Part shown: positions 45,529-58,000 of the stretch, one piece after another
Layout: every line of letters starts with the position of its first letter
How positions within the stretch are numbered: position 1 is the stretch's first letter
Assembly (NCBI GenBank): GCA_943737045.1
Contig: CALSFV010000203.1
Coordinates: 708,001 to 772,000 of the forward strand
DNA from: Parapristionchus giblindavisi
Lineage: Eukaryota > Nematoda > Chromadorea > Rhabditida > Diplogasteridae
Length of the DNA: 64,000 bases
Direction of reading: 5' to 3'
Program-made: the position numbers and the translations under genes
The notes under the pieces: generated by a model
What the model saw: only the letters and a program-made list of their open reading frames with translations
Told to the model about the DNA's origin: nothing
Database searches by the model: none

Positions 45529-47932
45529 TCAGTAGTGATATCCACCCGGTGAAATGTAGCCTGATCCATATCCGTTGAGAGGAGGCTGAGGAGCAGCCAA
45601 ACTCAACTGTAATCAAGTTTTTTTACTATACTAAAATTATCATGGTTTGTTCTTTCAAAAATCGTTATGGTTACTATGTTTTTGCCCAATATTTTATATT
45701 GTTGTGAGACTTTTGTGCCATTACGCTGTGACGTTCTATGACTGTACCTGACTAGGAGCGGGCGATAGTCCAGCATTAGTGAGAAGTTCCTTCTTCTGTA
45801 AATGACACATGTCTCAATCTCTTCCTCTTTGTCTGTCCCATATACCTGATTCTTATCAGCAGCACGATTGAACAACCAACAGAAGAGAGTGATGAGCATA
45901 GCGATGAGGACGAGAACACAGAAGATTACGATGAGAGCAACTGCCCATCCGTACTTGTCTCTCCTGTAATCAGAGTAAGGCGTAGTAGCGATCAAAATGT
46001 GAAATTGTATATTTTTGAGAATACTTTGTAAGGGGATGAGACACTTGCACTGATAATTAGCTGTGGTAGCTATCGGACTGTTTGCAAGAAATAGAGATAT
46101 TAAGAATACATTAATAGTATAGAATAATATATTAAGAATATAAGAATATAGAGAGTGAGATATTATATACTTTCAAATGCTCGGCTAGCAAGAGCTAATG
46201 GTTTGAGCAAGGTAATCAAGACGTACTCCAAGAAGCTCTCAGTGGTAATGACAGAACTTTAAAAGATAAATGGGAGAAAAAGTTAAGCGGGATACAAGGT
46301 ACTGTAGAGAGGCAAAGTAGTGAGTTCCTTGATTTGTTATTGGTCTTAAGTATGAGTAAGATTGATAAGTAATTAAACAGACACTAGGGAGTGGGTGTGC
46401 CAAGGACCCCTCTACTTCTTATATCTCTTCTGTATTTCTTAGCTCACTGCCTCAATCTAAGATTTGTTTGCACTACGTCTTCTACTGAGGTGACACTTGC
46501 ACCCACTCAGCGAAGAAGAAGAAGAAGAAGAGAGAGAGAGAGAAAGTTGCCTGAGGCACGATTGAGATAGCGACTATCAGGAAGTTTTTGTTCTGTTTGC
46601 TCATTTATTTAGAAACCACTGATTAGCCGTTTAACCCTCTTGATCTCTTACGATCAGCAGCGGAATATTATTGATCGAAATATCATACCACGAGTCATTA
46701 CTGCAACAAGTTGTTGAACAACATCCGATGTCCTTGTAGCACTGTTCGATCACGGAAGAAGCACTGTTGCCTACGCTGTAGACGCAATCGTAGAAGGATG
46801 GATCAAGAGCTGTAATGGAGGATAAGGTAAAGAAAATACGTACGAATACTGTAAATTTTCGCAATCTTGATGTTAAAAAGTTGAACATTAATACCCCACT
46901 GCAGGTACCGTAAATAATACATTTTTATTACGCTGCTCATCTTTGTAAAGTGATACTGTAATGACCAGTGATCACTATCCAATTCAATCGTCAATCACAT
47001 CGTACACATTAAATGCGTCTGAGTCCTTTTTGTGACAGTTACTACGGACGACGAATGAGAAAGGACTCAACCGTGAACGACAGTTGATCAATGCACCATA
47101 TACCAACAGAAAGACAGAGGCATACTAACATTATCGATTGGATATAATCAATAAAACAGTACTAGATATCGTGAACTGTATGGATCATGAATTCAGCTTC
47201 GCTGGAGGGAGCAAACAAATGAAAAGCGACGAGAAGAAGAAGGGATTTGACAAGGAGCGGCCTCTCCTCCCCCTCCTCTGTACCTCTCTCTCCCTCTCCC
47301 TCTTCCTCTCACTCTCGTCAATACTAATCTGTGCAATCTTTGTCTCACACAATGGCCACTTTTTGCCCTTTATCCTCTTCTCATCACTGTAGGTTTTGCT
47401 TGAAACAACAATTGGTTTAACGTAAAATTAGTTTAAAAAGTGGTGCATCGGTTACTATATCATTAATCACATTGATTGTTAAACTTTATAATACAATAAT
47501 CGATGATAATACAGTAAACATTTATTTTTCATTTAATTATGATATTGACTTACAGTTGACTCTCTGATCAACAAGAGCCTTTCCGGAGAAGAACATTCCA
47601 TTAGTCGAATCTCTCTGGACATTCGAGAATCCGTTGACGTTGTTGTTGTTGAGTCCATTATTGTTTCCATTGGAGAAATCGAAGACTCTCTGGATGGTTG
47701 GCTGAGTATTCGTGGCTACGTATTGGAATCCTGGAATGTGAACATGAAAATTCCAATTCAAACATTGATATATAGCAATTGACAAGAATCATGGAAATCA
47801 CGAAATGGAAAACAAATGCAGTACTAAAAGTTGCATGCTAGACAAAGGTGAGAAATACTGTAGGTGAAGTAGCAAAAGTGAAGTACCTGGGGCATCCCAA
47901 CGAGACCAGGGAGCGGAGTTGTCAGCTGCCAT
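45529..47932 (-). CDS. Small single-pass membrane protein with a cysteine-rich CX/Shisa-like module
   Basis: Predicted 195 residues. Exons: 47887-47932, 47554-47730, 46689-46809, 45846-45963, 45748-45795, 45529-45606. The start MAADNSAPWSRWDAPG has no signal peptide. An Asn-rich region follows (NGNNNGLNNNNVNGF). A cysteine module (FYDCVYSV..QCYKDIGCCSTTCCSND) then leads straight into one TM helix (YGWAVALIVIFCVLVLIAML), and a short Pro/Gly/Tyr-rich cytosolic tail ends GYISPGGYHY. A CC..CC pair just before a TM helix with WxxAL is seen in nematode CX-module proteins and in Shisa-type adaptors, and PPL/PxY-like tails bind WW or SH3 domains. The function is not known; the family call is tentative. 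Without a signal peptide the TM must act as the signal anchor, or a 5' exon is missing. Confidence 0.82.
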
Positions 47933-48854
47933 TCGAACGAGTTGATGAAGGAAGAGAATGAAGAATACGAGAGGAGAGAATACAGAAGAGAGAGACGATA
48001 GAGGTAGACGATAGAGAGACCGGATCGTTGAGCCCCTCCCCTCATCATCATCATACTTCTATCTCTTCCTCTGTCTCCACCTCTATGATTCTCTGACTAC
48101 TTGACTCTCTCTATCCATGCCTTCTTTCTCCTTCTCTATCTTCTCTCTGATTCTCTCAGCCTCTCTACCTCTCTTTGACTTCTACCCCTACATCTCTCAA
48201 TATCTCACTCTCTCTTCATTCTTAACATGAACTAACTCTCTAATCTTCTCATTCTCTTTATCGTCTTATCTTTCCGTGATTGACTCAAACCTTGTTCCGA
48301 TTCACACTTCGAAATGCGTGTAGTATCTCTGTTTGAGAAGGAAGAGATCGAACATATGAAACTTCGACCTCGCTAAGAACGTTAATTGATTTAATTAAGA
48401 TAAGATTAAAGCAATCTGAATTAAGAATAAAACGGCAAACTTAATTTTTAAATGTTATGGTAATTTCGATTCCATTGTAGATCAAGTGTATCGGATCACA
48501 CTAGTTCAGTTCAGGCCTGTTTGAGCCGAAGATAGCCTTGTGTTTGTATGACACTCTTTTCACGTAGAGTAGGAAAGACGTACTCTTGTCATGTGAAATA
48601 TCTTATCTGAGTCTTGAACCCATTTATGTATATCGGATTGTCATGTAATGTTTTACTTATAAAGTGTCTGATCGTGCACCCAAAAACTTTTTTGGAAAAT
48701 GTGTATGGTTATTTTGACTTTTGCTCTATCTATAGAATAAATAAAAGAGTTAATCAAATGATGGGACTGCTCTTATCGATTGCGGTTGTAATGAACAATG
48801 CTCTTCTTCTGGATATGATGTAACTGGAATAGCATAATTACTATATATCTAGAC

Positions 48855-49554
48855 CAGGGCTGGGACAGAAAATTATTTTTTTCTGAAATCAGAAAACAGA
48901 CATTTCTGTTTTCAAAAAGCAGAAAAAAAAACAGAAAATTCAGAAAAAAACAGAAAATGTCATAAAATCATTGATTTGCCTTCATTTCTTAATGTTTTTT
49001 ATTGGTTTGGTTGCGAAACCAATGTAGCATACATTTTTATCTAAGCGCCAGCGAAAAACAACAAAATAGCAACAATATAGAATGTAAAGGATGATACCGG
49101 CTTCATTTGAATAGCTCCAGCGAGACACTAAAAACCGATCATGAAATTTTCTGACGTATTTACACAGAGATAAATGTGGCCGAGTAGGGATAGTTTACAA
49201 ACGATTTTCCGGTATTCTAACAAATGCTTGACTGTACGTGGCAAATTACTGTTTTTTTACTACCATTTGCCCGAATATGGACTAATCGTGTACACAAGTA
49301 GGGACAGATGGGAAATCTGATACCGTATTTGGGCTAATTTACTCTCTCCGTGTACGCTGCAAAAATACTTCATAAATGTAATACTAAATGGGTTTTTTTC
49401 CTTTTCTTTAAAACTATTTCGAAAAATAATATTTTCTGAAATTTTTCTGTTCTAAAAACAAATTTTCTTTTTCTGGACAGAACATTTTCTGGTCTCCAAA
49501 ATGACCAGAAAACAGAAAAAACAGAAAATTCAGAAACAGAAATTCCCAGCCCTG
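48855..49554. mobile_element. hAT-like non-autonomous transposon
   Basis: 700 bp with inverted ends CAGGGCTGGGA / TCCCAGCCCTG, extended by CAGAAAA-rich subterminal repeats in opposite orientation at both ends. It is flanked by an 8-bp near-identical direct repeat (ATCTAGAC left, ATCTGGAC right). An 8-bp target duplication with CAGGG-type ends is the hallmark of the hAT superfamily. No transposase frame lies inside, so it is non-autonomous. Confidence 0.8.
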
Positions 49555-50724
49555 ATCTGGACACAACTTGTGATAAATGTAAAGGTGGCTTTCTATACAT
49601 TCTAGAAATAGTTCTGCATAATACGAGAGCCTACACATTTGGACTATTGAATCTCGTACAATGAATCCAATGAATATTTTGACCAGTGTGATTATATTAT
49701 ACATATCGTTAATACCAAAAAGGAAGTGAACTCGACATCCGATAGCTACTCTGATTCAAATGACATGGAATACAAAATATAAAGGATATAGTACTAGTGG
49801 AACTATACATCATTGTTTTCCTTCTTTCTACACTGTATTCTGTTAATTCTATACGATTTCGAATATAATAATCTTTAATCTTTAGTCAATTTTGTAATTC
49901 AGCACTTAGAAAGTGCTCAATATTATTGGAAATATATTCTCCAAAATAACATTATGCGGGTCACCAATGACAGAAAAAGATAATTTATTCCAGATTGACA
50001 CAACTGAGAAACATTAAATGGCGATGTGAGAAGACTGGGCGAATGGGATACTGTAGATGAGATGGATTAGCTGTAGATGGATTAGCGATATGAATACTTT
50101 TGCAATTTGTGACAAAATTTTGTAAATTTTACAAGATTTTTGAAAACTTTGTATAATGATATCTAAATATGCGTTTAGATATCATTATAAATAAAGGTGA
50201 AATATGATGTGAATTTCAATGCCTTGTCTTATAGAAAAGTGAAGAAATTTAAATAATTCGCTATGATTCTTTAAACTTGTATACTGTAAAAATATCTACC
50301 GTATACCAGTTTTATACCGTGTGTGAATTCGCTGATACAGTGATGTAATGAGAAAATGTCATGATATGAGCACAGTTACAGTATGACTATACAGCTATAG
50401 TGTTCCTTACATAATACATCATCAAGACCGTGAAAAATACCAAACATTAGAGCCATGTGAAGTATGGTCAAATTTTGAAACAATTTGTCGCAAATATTTC
50501 ACTTTTTCGTTTTCTCGGCAAAACAACGGATTGACAAAAAGCGCTTATGATACATTGTTTCTTATTCTTCCTATGAATATTCAGATTTTACAATAGATTT
50601 GCATAAATTATGTATATTTTTCATAGCTGATGAATTTCCGAGTGAGAAAAGATAATAATAAACCGCAAGGTCGTAGTGAAAATTAAATGGTTAGGTAATC
50701 TCGTTAGTAAGCATGCATGCTGTA

Positions 50725-51786
50725 TTAAGAGGCCTGTTCCCTAAGACTCGATCATATTCGACCACCCCCGGACACGTGCGCTAGCAATGAGAACTGGGAG
50801 TCCATACTTGGGTGTTAGGAGTGCCCCCGGCCCTTATTACACAAAACGGCTGAAATTTCCTGTTTGTGCCCTCAGGCTATTAGAAAAAATAATTTTTTTT
50901 AAAAACTTTAAAAAATCATAATTTTTCAAATTGTTGAGATGAAGTCTAAATACCATTTGCGATGCGTCTAGGGTGCACAGTGCTTGCTAATTCACTATTA
51001 GCATCGAATGCCCGTTGATTCCTAAACCACTTTTTTGAGACAACATTTTGGTTTTTTCGGACAAATCATCCCTTGTTTTAGTGAGTGCCCAAAATTTCCG
51101 CCCAGGTATTGTAGCCTAAGCAATTCTGCATTGATTTAACTTAAAACTGGATTCTTCCTGATCGACCATTTTGTCGAATTTTTCGCTCGAACTTCCGTCA
51201 TCGATGGTTTTCCCGAACAAATACTGTATTTTCCAAACGATTGGTGCGGTATTGTGGTCTACTGAAAGTTTAAAGGTGAGACTAGTAAAATGAAACAAGA
51301 AGCCCATCACTTGGATCAATTTGAAAATTTCGATTTTCATGACCCCGGGGTCATGGTCTGAAAATTTCAAAATTTCTCAAGTTTGAAATGTTTTCATTTA
51401 TGTGGCTTATTGTGAAGTACTAATGGTGTGAATAATATTCATCCAATGCTCAATGGCTGTTCTCTCCTTTCAACCATTTTTTTTTGAAAATTTTCATTCT
51501 GATTGCGTGCGAAAAATCAGAATTGTGTTTGAATCAGTTTCGAACTTGCTTTCTGTAATACTCTGTCTTAGTACTTTGCAATGTGCATAATCAATAAAAT
51601 TATGTTTTTTTAAAGTTTTTTTTAAAAATTATTTTTTCTAATAGCCTGAGGGCACAAACAGGAAATTTCAGCCGTTTTGTGTAATAAGGGCCGGGGGCAC
51701 TCCTAACACCCAAGTAAGGACTCCCAGTTCTCATTGCTAGCGCACGTGTCCGGGGGTGGTCGAGTCTTAACGGCCATCTCTCTTAA
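50725..51786. mobile_element. Long-inverted-repeat element, 1.06 kb, flanked by TTAA
   Basis: The two ends are inverted copies of each other over about 170-190 bp (for example GACACGTGCGCTAGCAATGA near 50771 and its complement near 51750; also the block around GGCTGAAATTTCCTG). TTAA occurs at both outer ends (50725-50728 and 51783-51786), which could be a piggyBac-type target duplication. The left arm carries a roughly 10-bp insertion relative to the right. The middle 700 bp has no recognisable transposase; the longest ORF (51116-51370, minus) matches nothing I know. Confidence 0.8.
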
Positions 51787-52991
51787 ATAAATAGTTAATC
51801 AAAATAAACTTGCTGAGATTATACGAAACTCCTGGACCATTTTCTACCATATTATCTTCCACCTTTCAAAATACTCTCCTTTATTCATACACAAATGCTT
51901 CATTTTGCATATATCACATTCGCGATGAGAAGAAATCGCACAGGTACCCACTAATAATTAGGTATTATCTCTACTTTCTCACTTCACTGTGCAGTCGATG
52001 CCAGGGGGAATCGAAGGGCAGAAAATTAAGAACAATTATAGTTCTCACATTTAAGGTGCTACAATTGGACGAGTATTTTGCATAGAACAAAACTGTATCA
52101 CTGCACAACAACTATTGTCATTATAAGAAGAGGGTAGGCAATGTGAACAATAATGTTAAAGCTTCGCTGAGTTATCATTGTGTATGTACGGTAGAATATT
52201 TATTTGCATGATACGACCAAAACAATGATATCCATTGATGACGTTCACTGTAATGTAAAAGTACGTATGACGCAATCTGGAAAGTAAAATATTCAAAGAT
52301 ATTTAAGAATTATTACCCTGTTTGGTTATGAGTTTGGAAAATTGGAGATACAATACATACAATTTTTCGTCAGCTCTTATCTTATCATATCTTATCTTGC
52401 ATATTTTATCATTAAGGACAATTGTGCTGCATACCTTGTGGGCTGCTCCATGGACTTGTGCTTTGTGATATGTTAGACAACGAAAATTGATATGATGCAT
52501 ACAACAAAAATCTTCATATCCTCCATTTATTTTGTTACATTTTTCTTCATATACTGTAGTCATATAATAAGATCTTCTCCAATGTTTATAGGAAGAAATT
52601 CATCAGAATATACTAAACTCGCCAGGAATAATTCATAAGATGTGTACTAAAGAAGATACTCTTCATATTTCCTCATCTCTAAATAGAAATAAATGTCATT
52701 CTCATTACGTATTAGTCGACCTAGAGGGGCCTTGATGAGTTGCACAGGTTGGCAGACTCTACCTCTCCCCCCTCTCTATCTCTCCTCTCTCCTTCTCCCT
52801 CTCCCTCCCTCTCTCCCCTCCTCCCCTCCCATCTTCTACCACTCGAGAGGACATCCATCATATCTATGGCAGAATGACTACGATTATAAGCAGGCTGTCT
52901 TCATCACTTTAATAATACAACCTGCGCCTGTCGAGAAGAAGGAGAAGAAGATGCGGGAACAGAACAATGTTCCTACTCCATAAAGAGATAC

Positions 52992-53086
52992 CCCAAGCTA
53001 ATATAACACTCTCCGCTCTGGTCACACTCTCTCGCTTTCTCTGTTTGCGAGAGTATTGCCAATGCGGAGAGTAAAATTAGCTTGGG
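52992..53086. repeat. 95-bp inverted repeat
   Basis: CCCAAGCTAATATAACACTC at 52992 pairs with its near-complement ending at 53086, giving a stem of about 25 bp with few mismatches. A second inner stem (CTCTCGC / GCGAGAG) sits in the loop. It may be a tiny MITE or a structured transcript. Confidence 0.7.
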
Positions 53087-54552
53087 ATGTTCCTTAAACA
53101 ACAAACCATACCAAAAGTGATATCATAGTCAATATAGAAAAGGATTAACTGTACAGGGTATTAAGAACTCTCCATCCATCCACCATTCAACTTAGTGATA
53201 ACTGCCTATAAATTGTGGATGGAATGAATGATTGCTGAGCTGACTCTGACAGGTGAGTGAGAGCCTTATCAAGGAGGAGTATCATAGAGGGAAGAGATAG
53301 TGACAATAGAAGTAATGTTGAATGAATGAGTGTAGTTAGTAGTACTCTTCTAATCGTTTCTTCCTCCTCCTCTTCTTCCTCCGTCTTCATTCTTTCTTTG
53401 TGATGGATGGAATACCTCGGAATAGATGACAATGTTCCGTGACGAGAAAAGAGACTGAAGACTCGTGAAGAGACAAACAAATGCATAGGATTCTATCCCC
53501 GTCCAAGTGAAGTGTTTGTTGCAATTTGAGGAAGATTGATAGAGTGCATTGATAGGCTCCTCTACCTCTGCCTCTCCCTCCCTTCTTACTCCAATCGCTT
53601 ATTACTATCCAAGTGTGTAGGCTCTCGTATCCACTCATTTGTATGTTCTCTCTATAGTCTTTTGTTTGAGTGAGAGAAAGTTATCCCCCCTCTTAGTCTG
53701 TACTCTCAAATCTCGAGAAGAGACACGACAGGCACATATAGATAGAGTTCAATGTGTGTACATAACCTAGACCCCCCCTCAATATACTCCTTTCCTTCCG
53801 TCCTCTCCTACCTGCACCTTAGATGGTAGGTAGTCCCCCCTTCTCCTCCTCTCCTCCCCTCCTTGGTCATCTTATGGTCATTGAGGGGATACACGACTCG
53901 CCTCTTCTACACTCTTCCCTCTCTAGCCCCTGACTCCGCCCCTTCTCTCTGCACTCTCTCACTCTCGCGTGCTCTCTCGCCTCTCTCTAACCGCATCGAG
54001 GGTCTCGTTCATTACTCTCTTTCTATTGCCTCGTAAATCAGCATTTGGCAACTCGACGGCAGCTCATAAATCGTTTCTGCCTCCTCTCCTTCCTTTTTAT
54101 GTCTTTGTTCTTGTTGCCAGCCGTTCCGATCGCAATCTCGGCCATATTATAATTCTGATTTCAGGATCACGACTACAGTATCTACATGGACCTTCTCCTT
54201 TGATCAATCAGGTAAGAGATAAATATATTAATAAGGTATTTTTTACAATCAATTCCTATTGTCAACTCAACTTTTCTCATTTGATCAACGCTAATCTTCA
54301 ATTCCCCTTTCCCGATTCTAACTGATATGAGGATTAGTAAAGGGGGAGGAGAGGAGAATGAAGAAGGGATTGTTTTTTTCTCACTTCCATTGCTTATTTC
54401 TCACTTACTTTTCACTGTAAATCATCCTTCTTCCTATCGTATTATCACTTATTTTCTTTTAACTCTGTCGTCAATTTGAAAGATGCCATAAATATTTATG
54501 TATTTATTTATCTAGTCATCCCAATTTCAGTTGCATCGTTAGAAGGGGAAGA

Positions 54553-54982
54553 ATGATCAAATGGATACTACTCGTGCTCTTTTTTCTGTCCTCATCACCC
54601 TCCATTCAAGCCGCCAAAGGAGGTAAGAAAATACTCACCCTTTTGACTGATCCCACCTGTTAGAGGACTCCTCTATTGATCCAATCCAGTCATATCTGGC
54701 AAAAAGAATTGAACAGAAGGGGCGAACACGGTAGATGTGTCAAGGGCCAATCAGAGTATTCCACTTGAATGTAGTAGTAGAGGGTCTATCTGCATGTGAT
54801 ATGGATATATCTATTGTTTCAATTGTGTCATTCCCTCTGATACGTCCATTGTATTCAATGCTATGAGAACATCGCCCATTTATCTCCCAGTCTATCTATA
54901 TATCTTCGTCCATTCATTCAGCAGTAATTGATGGATGAATCTGGCCCATCCCTCACACCTATCCTCTCTCTCCTTCTCTTGA

Positions 54983-55023
<41 letters not shown>

Positions 55024-58000
55024 ACCTTCTCTTTCTTCACTTGAATTCACTCTCACGCTTGTCTCATCCTCTCACCATACTGCTAATGGATCACAAACGG
55101 AAATGTCATCCAAATATTTGTCTGTTCGATCGACTCCAATATGACTGACCTCTGCTTCTCTTCCTTGGAGGGACCCTCAAGTCTCCCTCAGGGCATAGAA
55201 GTCACTCTCTCTACCCCCTCCCTCTCCTCTCACTCTCAGGCCCCTCTTGCGCTTATGCTAATCATTTCCTCGCGCAATTAACGCGTCGTTTGTAAGAACG
55301 GAGAGAGACAGTCTAATGAGAGTTTCAAACGCGATTCTATCATCATGAGGGATCAGGTAGATGGATGGAACATTGATCGGATACTATAGTATATAATGAT
55401 ATGAGTGAAAGTGATGGAGGGATTCCGGTCGAATTGTCCCTCTTCAGTTGTCAGAATGGATCGAGATTGGACAAGTTGATAATGATGATCCATTCGAGGT
55501 CTTTCCATAGTGTCCTTGTCCATTCTCTTCGTTCTCGTTGCTCAATTCACTTCATTACTTTCTTATCTCTGATAAGCCTCTCTCGTTATTCGCCTGTCCC
55601 TTTCTCTCTTCTCTCTCTTATCTGCGCCTCTCTCTCGCACTGAAAGAGTCATGATCGATCTATAATTTATGTCTCTTTGATAAGAAGAACGATGATGTGA
55701 ACTATTCCCCATTTGTTATTCGTTTACTTCTTCCACTCTCGGTCGTGTGAGGCAAATGAGTGGTGAGAGTCTTTCCATATGTATAAGTGGTTAGAGGGCT
55801 ACTGCTACTCTCTCTCCCTATCTCTATCTCTTCAAACTGAAGATGAGGAGTCTGGAGGGCTCGCTCTCTGTATAGAATAGAAATGGCAGGGGTAAGAGGA
55901 GCAGTTCCAGGATCATATCCCTGCCTCTTCTCACTCTTAATCTATCAATGCTTCTGGGTTCGTCTCACGTAGTGGGACTAAATCCCCCCTCTTAGTGATC
56001 CGGATAAGAATGAGAAACGTATAACGTATTACGCAAGGCACTTGCTATGAAGAGGTCATGGATAAGGGATGAGAATGAGTGGAGAGAGGAGAGATAGAGG
56101 GGTACAGTAGATATGAGGGAATAACGGATTGACAGCAGGAACAATTAGCAGACATCGTCGAGAGTCTCTCCTTAATAGTAGAGATTGGAGATAGAGAAAG
56201 GGCCGAGAGTGTAATTAGACCTTCTTCGTCTCCCAGATGCCCTATTCTCCTCCTCCTCTTCTATTGTTCCTTCTTCTGCTTTTCTCCACAGGTGCTCAAC
56301 GGTCACTCTTGCATAAGATAATAGAAGCTACTCTCAGCATGACTCCTCCCTCCTTTCGTGTTCACCTTCAATAGTACTAGTATAGCAGGAGTAGTTGAAT
56401 GACCGATAAGACGTCCATCAATGTATTATTCCATATCATCTCAGAGAGTGAGAAGTAAAGAGCGATGGAATTGTTATCATTCGAGGGATTTAGTCTCTCC
56501 TCTTAGTCGTTTGAAGGGTATTAGTGAGAGAGAGAGAAGGGTGAATATGTTATGGCCGTCCACTTGCAAAATTGAGTGAGAAGGTGTAGAAGTAGGGTGA
56601 GAGAGGCAAAGTAGATTGAAGCGAGAGGAGGGATGTATATTATGAAGTATAAGGAAAGAGTTGTACAACGACTACTAGGAATATTGGGAATGTTTCTTCG
56701 TTTTGATTGAGTAGGATGGATGATGATGAGAGATGTGGATATCTGATAGTGAGAGTAGAGAGAGGAAGGAAGAGAAGGTTGTTCCCTTGGGGATTCCCAT
56801 TCTATCCTCGTATCACCTTAGTATGGGGGGACAGAGATGCATGGAAGGGTGAAGATGTCACTTCGCTCAAGAAGACAAGTAGATGTTTCATTCCTTTTGA
56901 CATGCCTTGTATCTTTTGTCCTCTCAGCTGTGGGTATACCAGGCGAGAGAGATGTTCAAGATTATGGTCAATCTATCTCCATTGCGATAAGTAGCCACTA
57001 CAGGATTAACCAGCGGCCAATGAGTCCTAACACCTATAGTCAAACAAACAAACGAACTTGCAAACAAACAAATACACAAACATAACCTCATCATGTATGT
57101 ACATATTGCAGAACCACCACGGATAGATGAGAACGCACAGACCAAGTTTCGTGTTCCAATCGGAACTAAACAATTCAAGCTGGTCTGTCCTATTCTGATG
57201 TCTGAACAGAACGTCATGATCCAATGGTCGAGAGACGGAGAAACGGTAAGGATTACGGTAGATATTGACAGTATTTTAGTGTGATTAGTCATTCTTTTCG
57301 TGATGAATTGAATACGAGTCAATTGCATTCTTTTCCTCTTTCGTAAGACATTCAATAGATAATTCATGCAGAATTTGTGTGACAACCACTCGTGCGAATC
57401 GGCGGTTTCCCTTTCCGGTAGAGGGAGGAGGCTGTGGGAGAGGGTAAAGGGAAGGGGGGAGGAAGGGTAGAGGGAACGGAGGGGAGGAAAGAAAAGGAGG
57501 GAAAGATGAGGAGGGAATTATGGTGAGATATGGGAAAGAGACAAGCACATCTGGAGAGATCTTCATAGTCCGCATGGGCAAATCAAAGCTATGGAGAGAG
57601 AGAGAGAGAGATGCAAGTGTGATTGGGATTGAATTAGGGTTGAGTGGATACTCAACTTGAAGAAGAAGAAGGCGAAGAGCACAAGTCAGAGCATATGTTG
57701 AGATACTTGTACAACAATGGACATTCACTGTTACTATTCAATGAATATATTCATATTCATGACATTCTGTCGCCATACATGGAATCAATCAGTACAATTA
57801 TCATAAATTATAGTTGGACTTCGATGCTCAATACAAGATAGCCAAGGAGAACCGAGAAGTGCGAATGAAAAATCTGAAATTGGAAGATAGTGGACGATAC
57901 GAGTGTCAAGCAGTCAATGGATTTGGACATCGAAGTATTCAATTCGTTCTTCAAGTCTACGGTAAGTGTGAACCAAAAAAAAATAGTTCGGACGAATTCA

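Larger units (their letters stand above)
47933..54552. other. 6.6-kb gene-poor, repeat-rich region
   Basis: No gene can be supported. It holds the hAT-like element (48855-49554), the 1.06-kb inverted-repeat element (50725-51786) and the small inverted repeat (52992-53086). The right part (about 52,700-54,550) is strongly pyrimidine-rich and borders the promoter of the Ig receptor at 54553. A minus-strand ORF at 52303-52563 has scattered cysteines but no supporting exon. Confidence 0.55.

Noticed and set aside
52303..52563. Minus-strand ORF with NGGYED and several cysteines, slightly like the astacin EGF module
   Set aside because: The cysteine spacing does not fit an EGF domain, no neighbouring exon with protease or CUB features was found, and the resemblance is limited to a few residues.
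56707..57728. ORFs on both strands in and around the first exons of the Ig receptor (95 and 153 codons)
   Set aside because: The plus-strand ORF lies in the intron and the minus-strand ones shadow exon 57112-57245 or low-complexity DNA.
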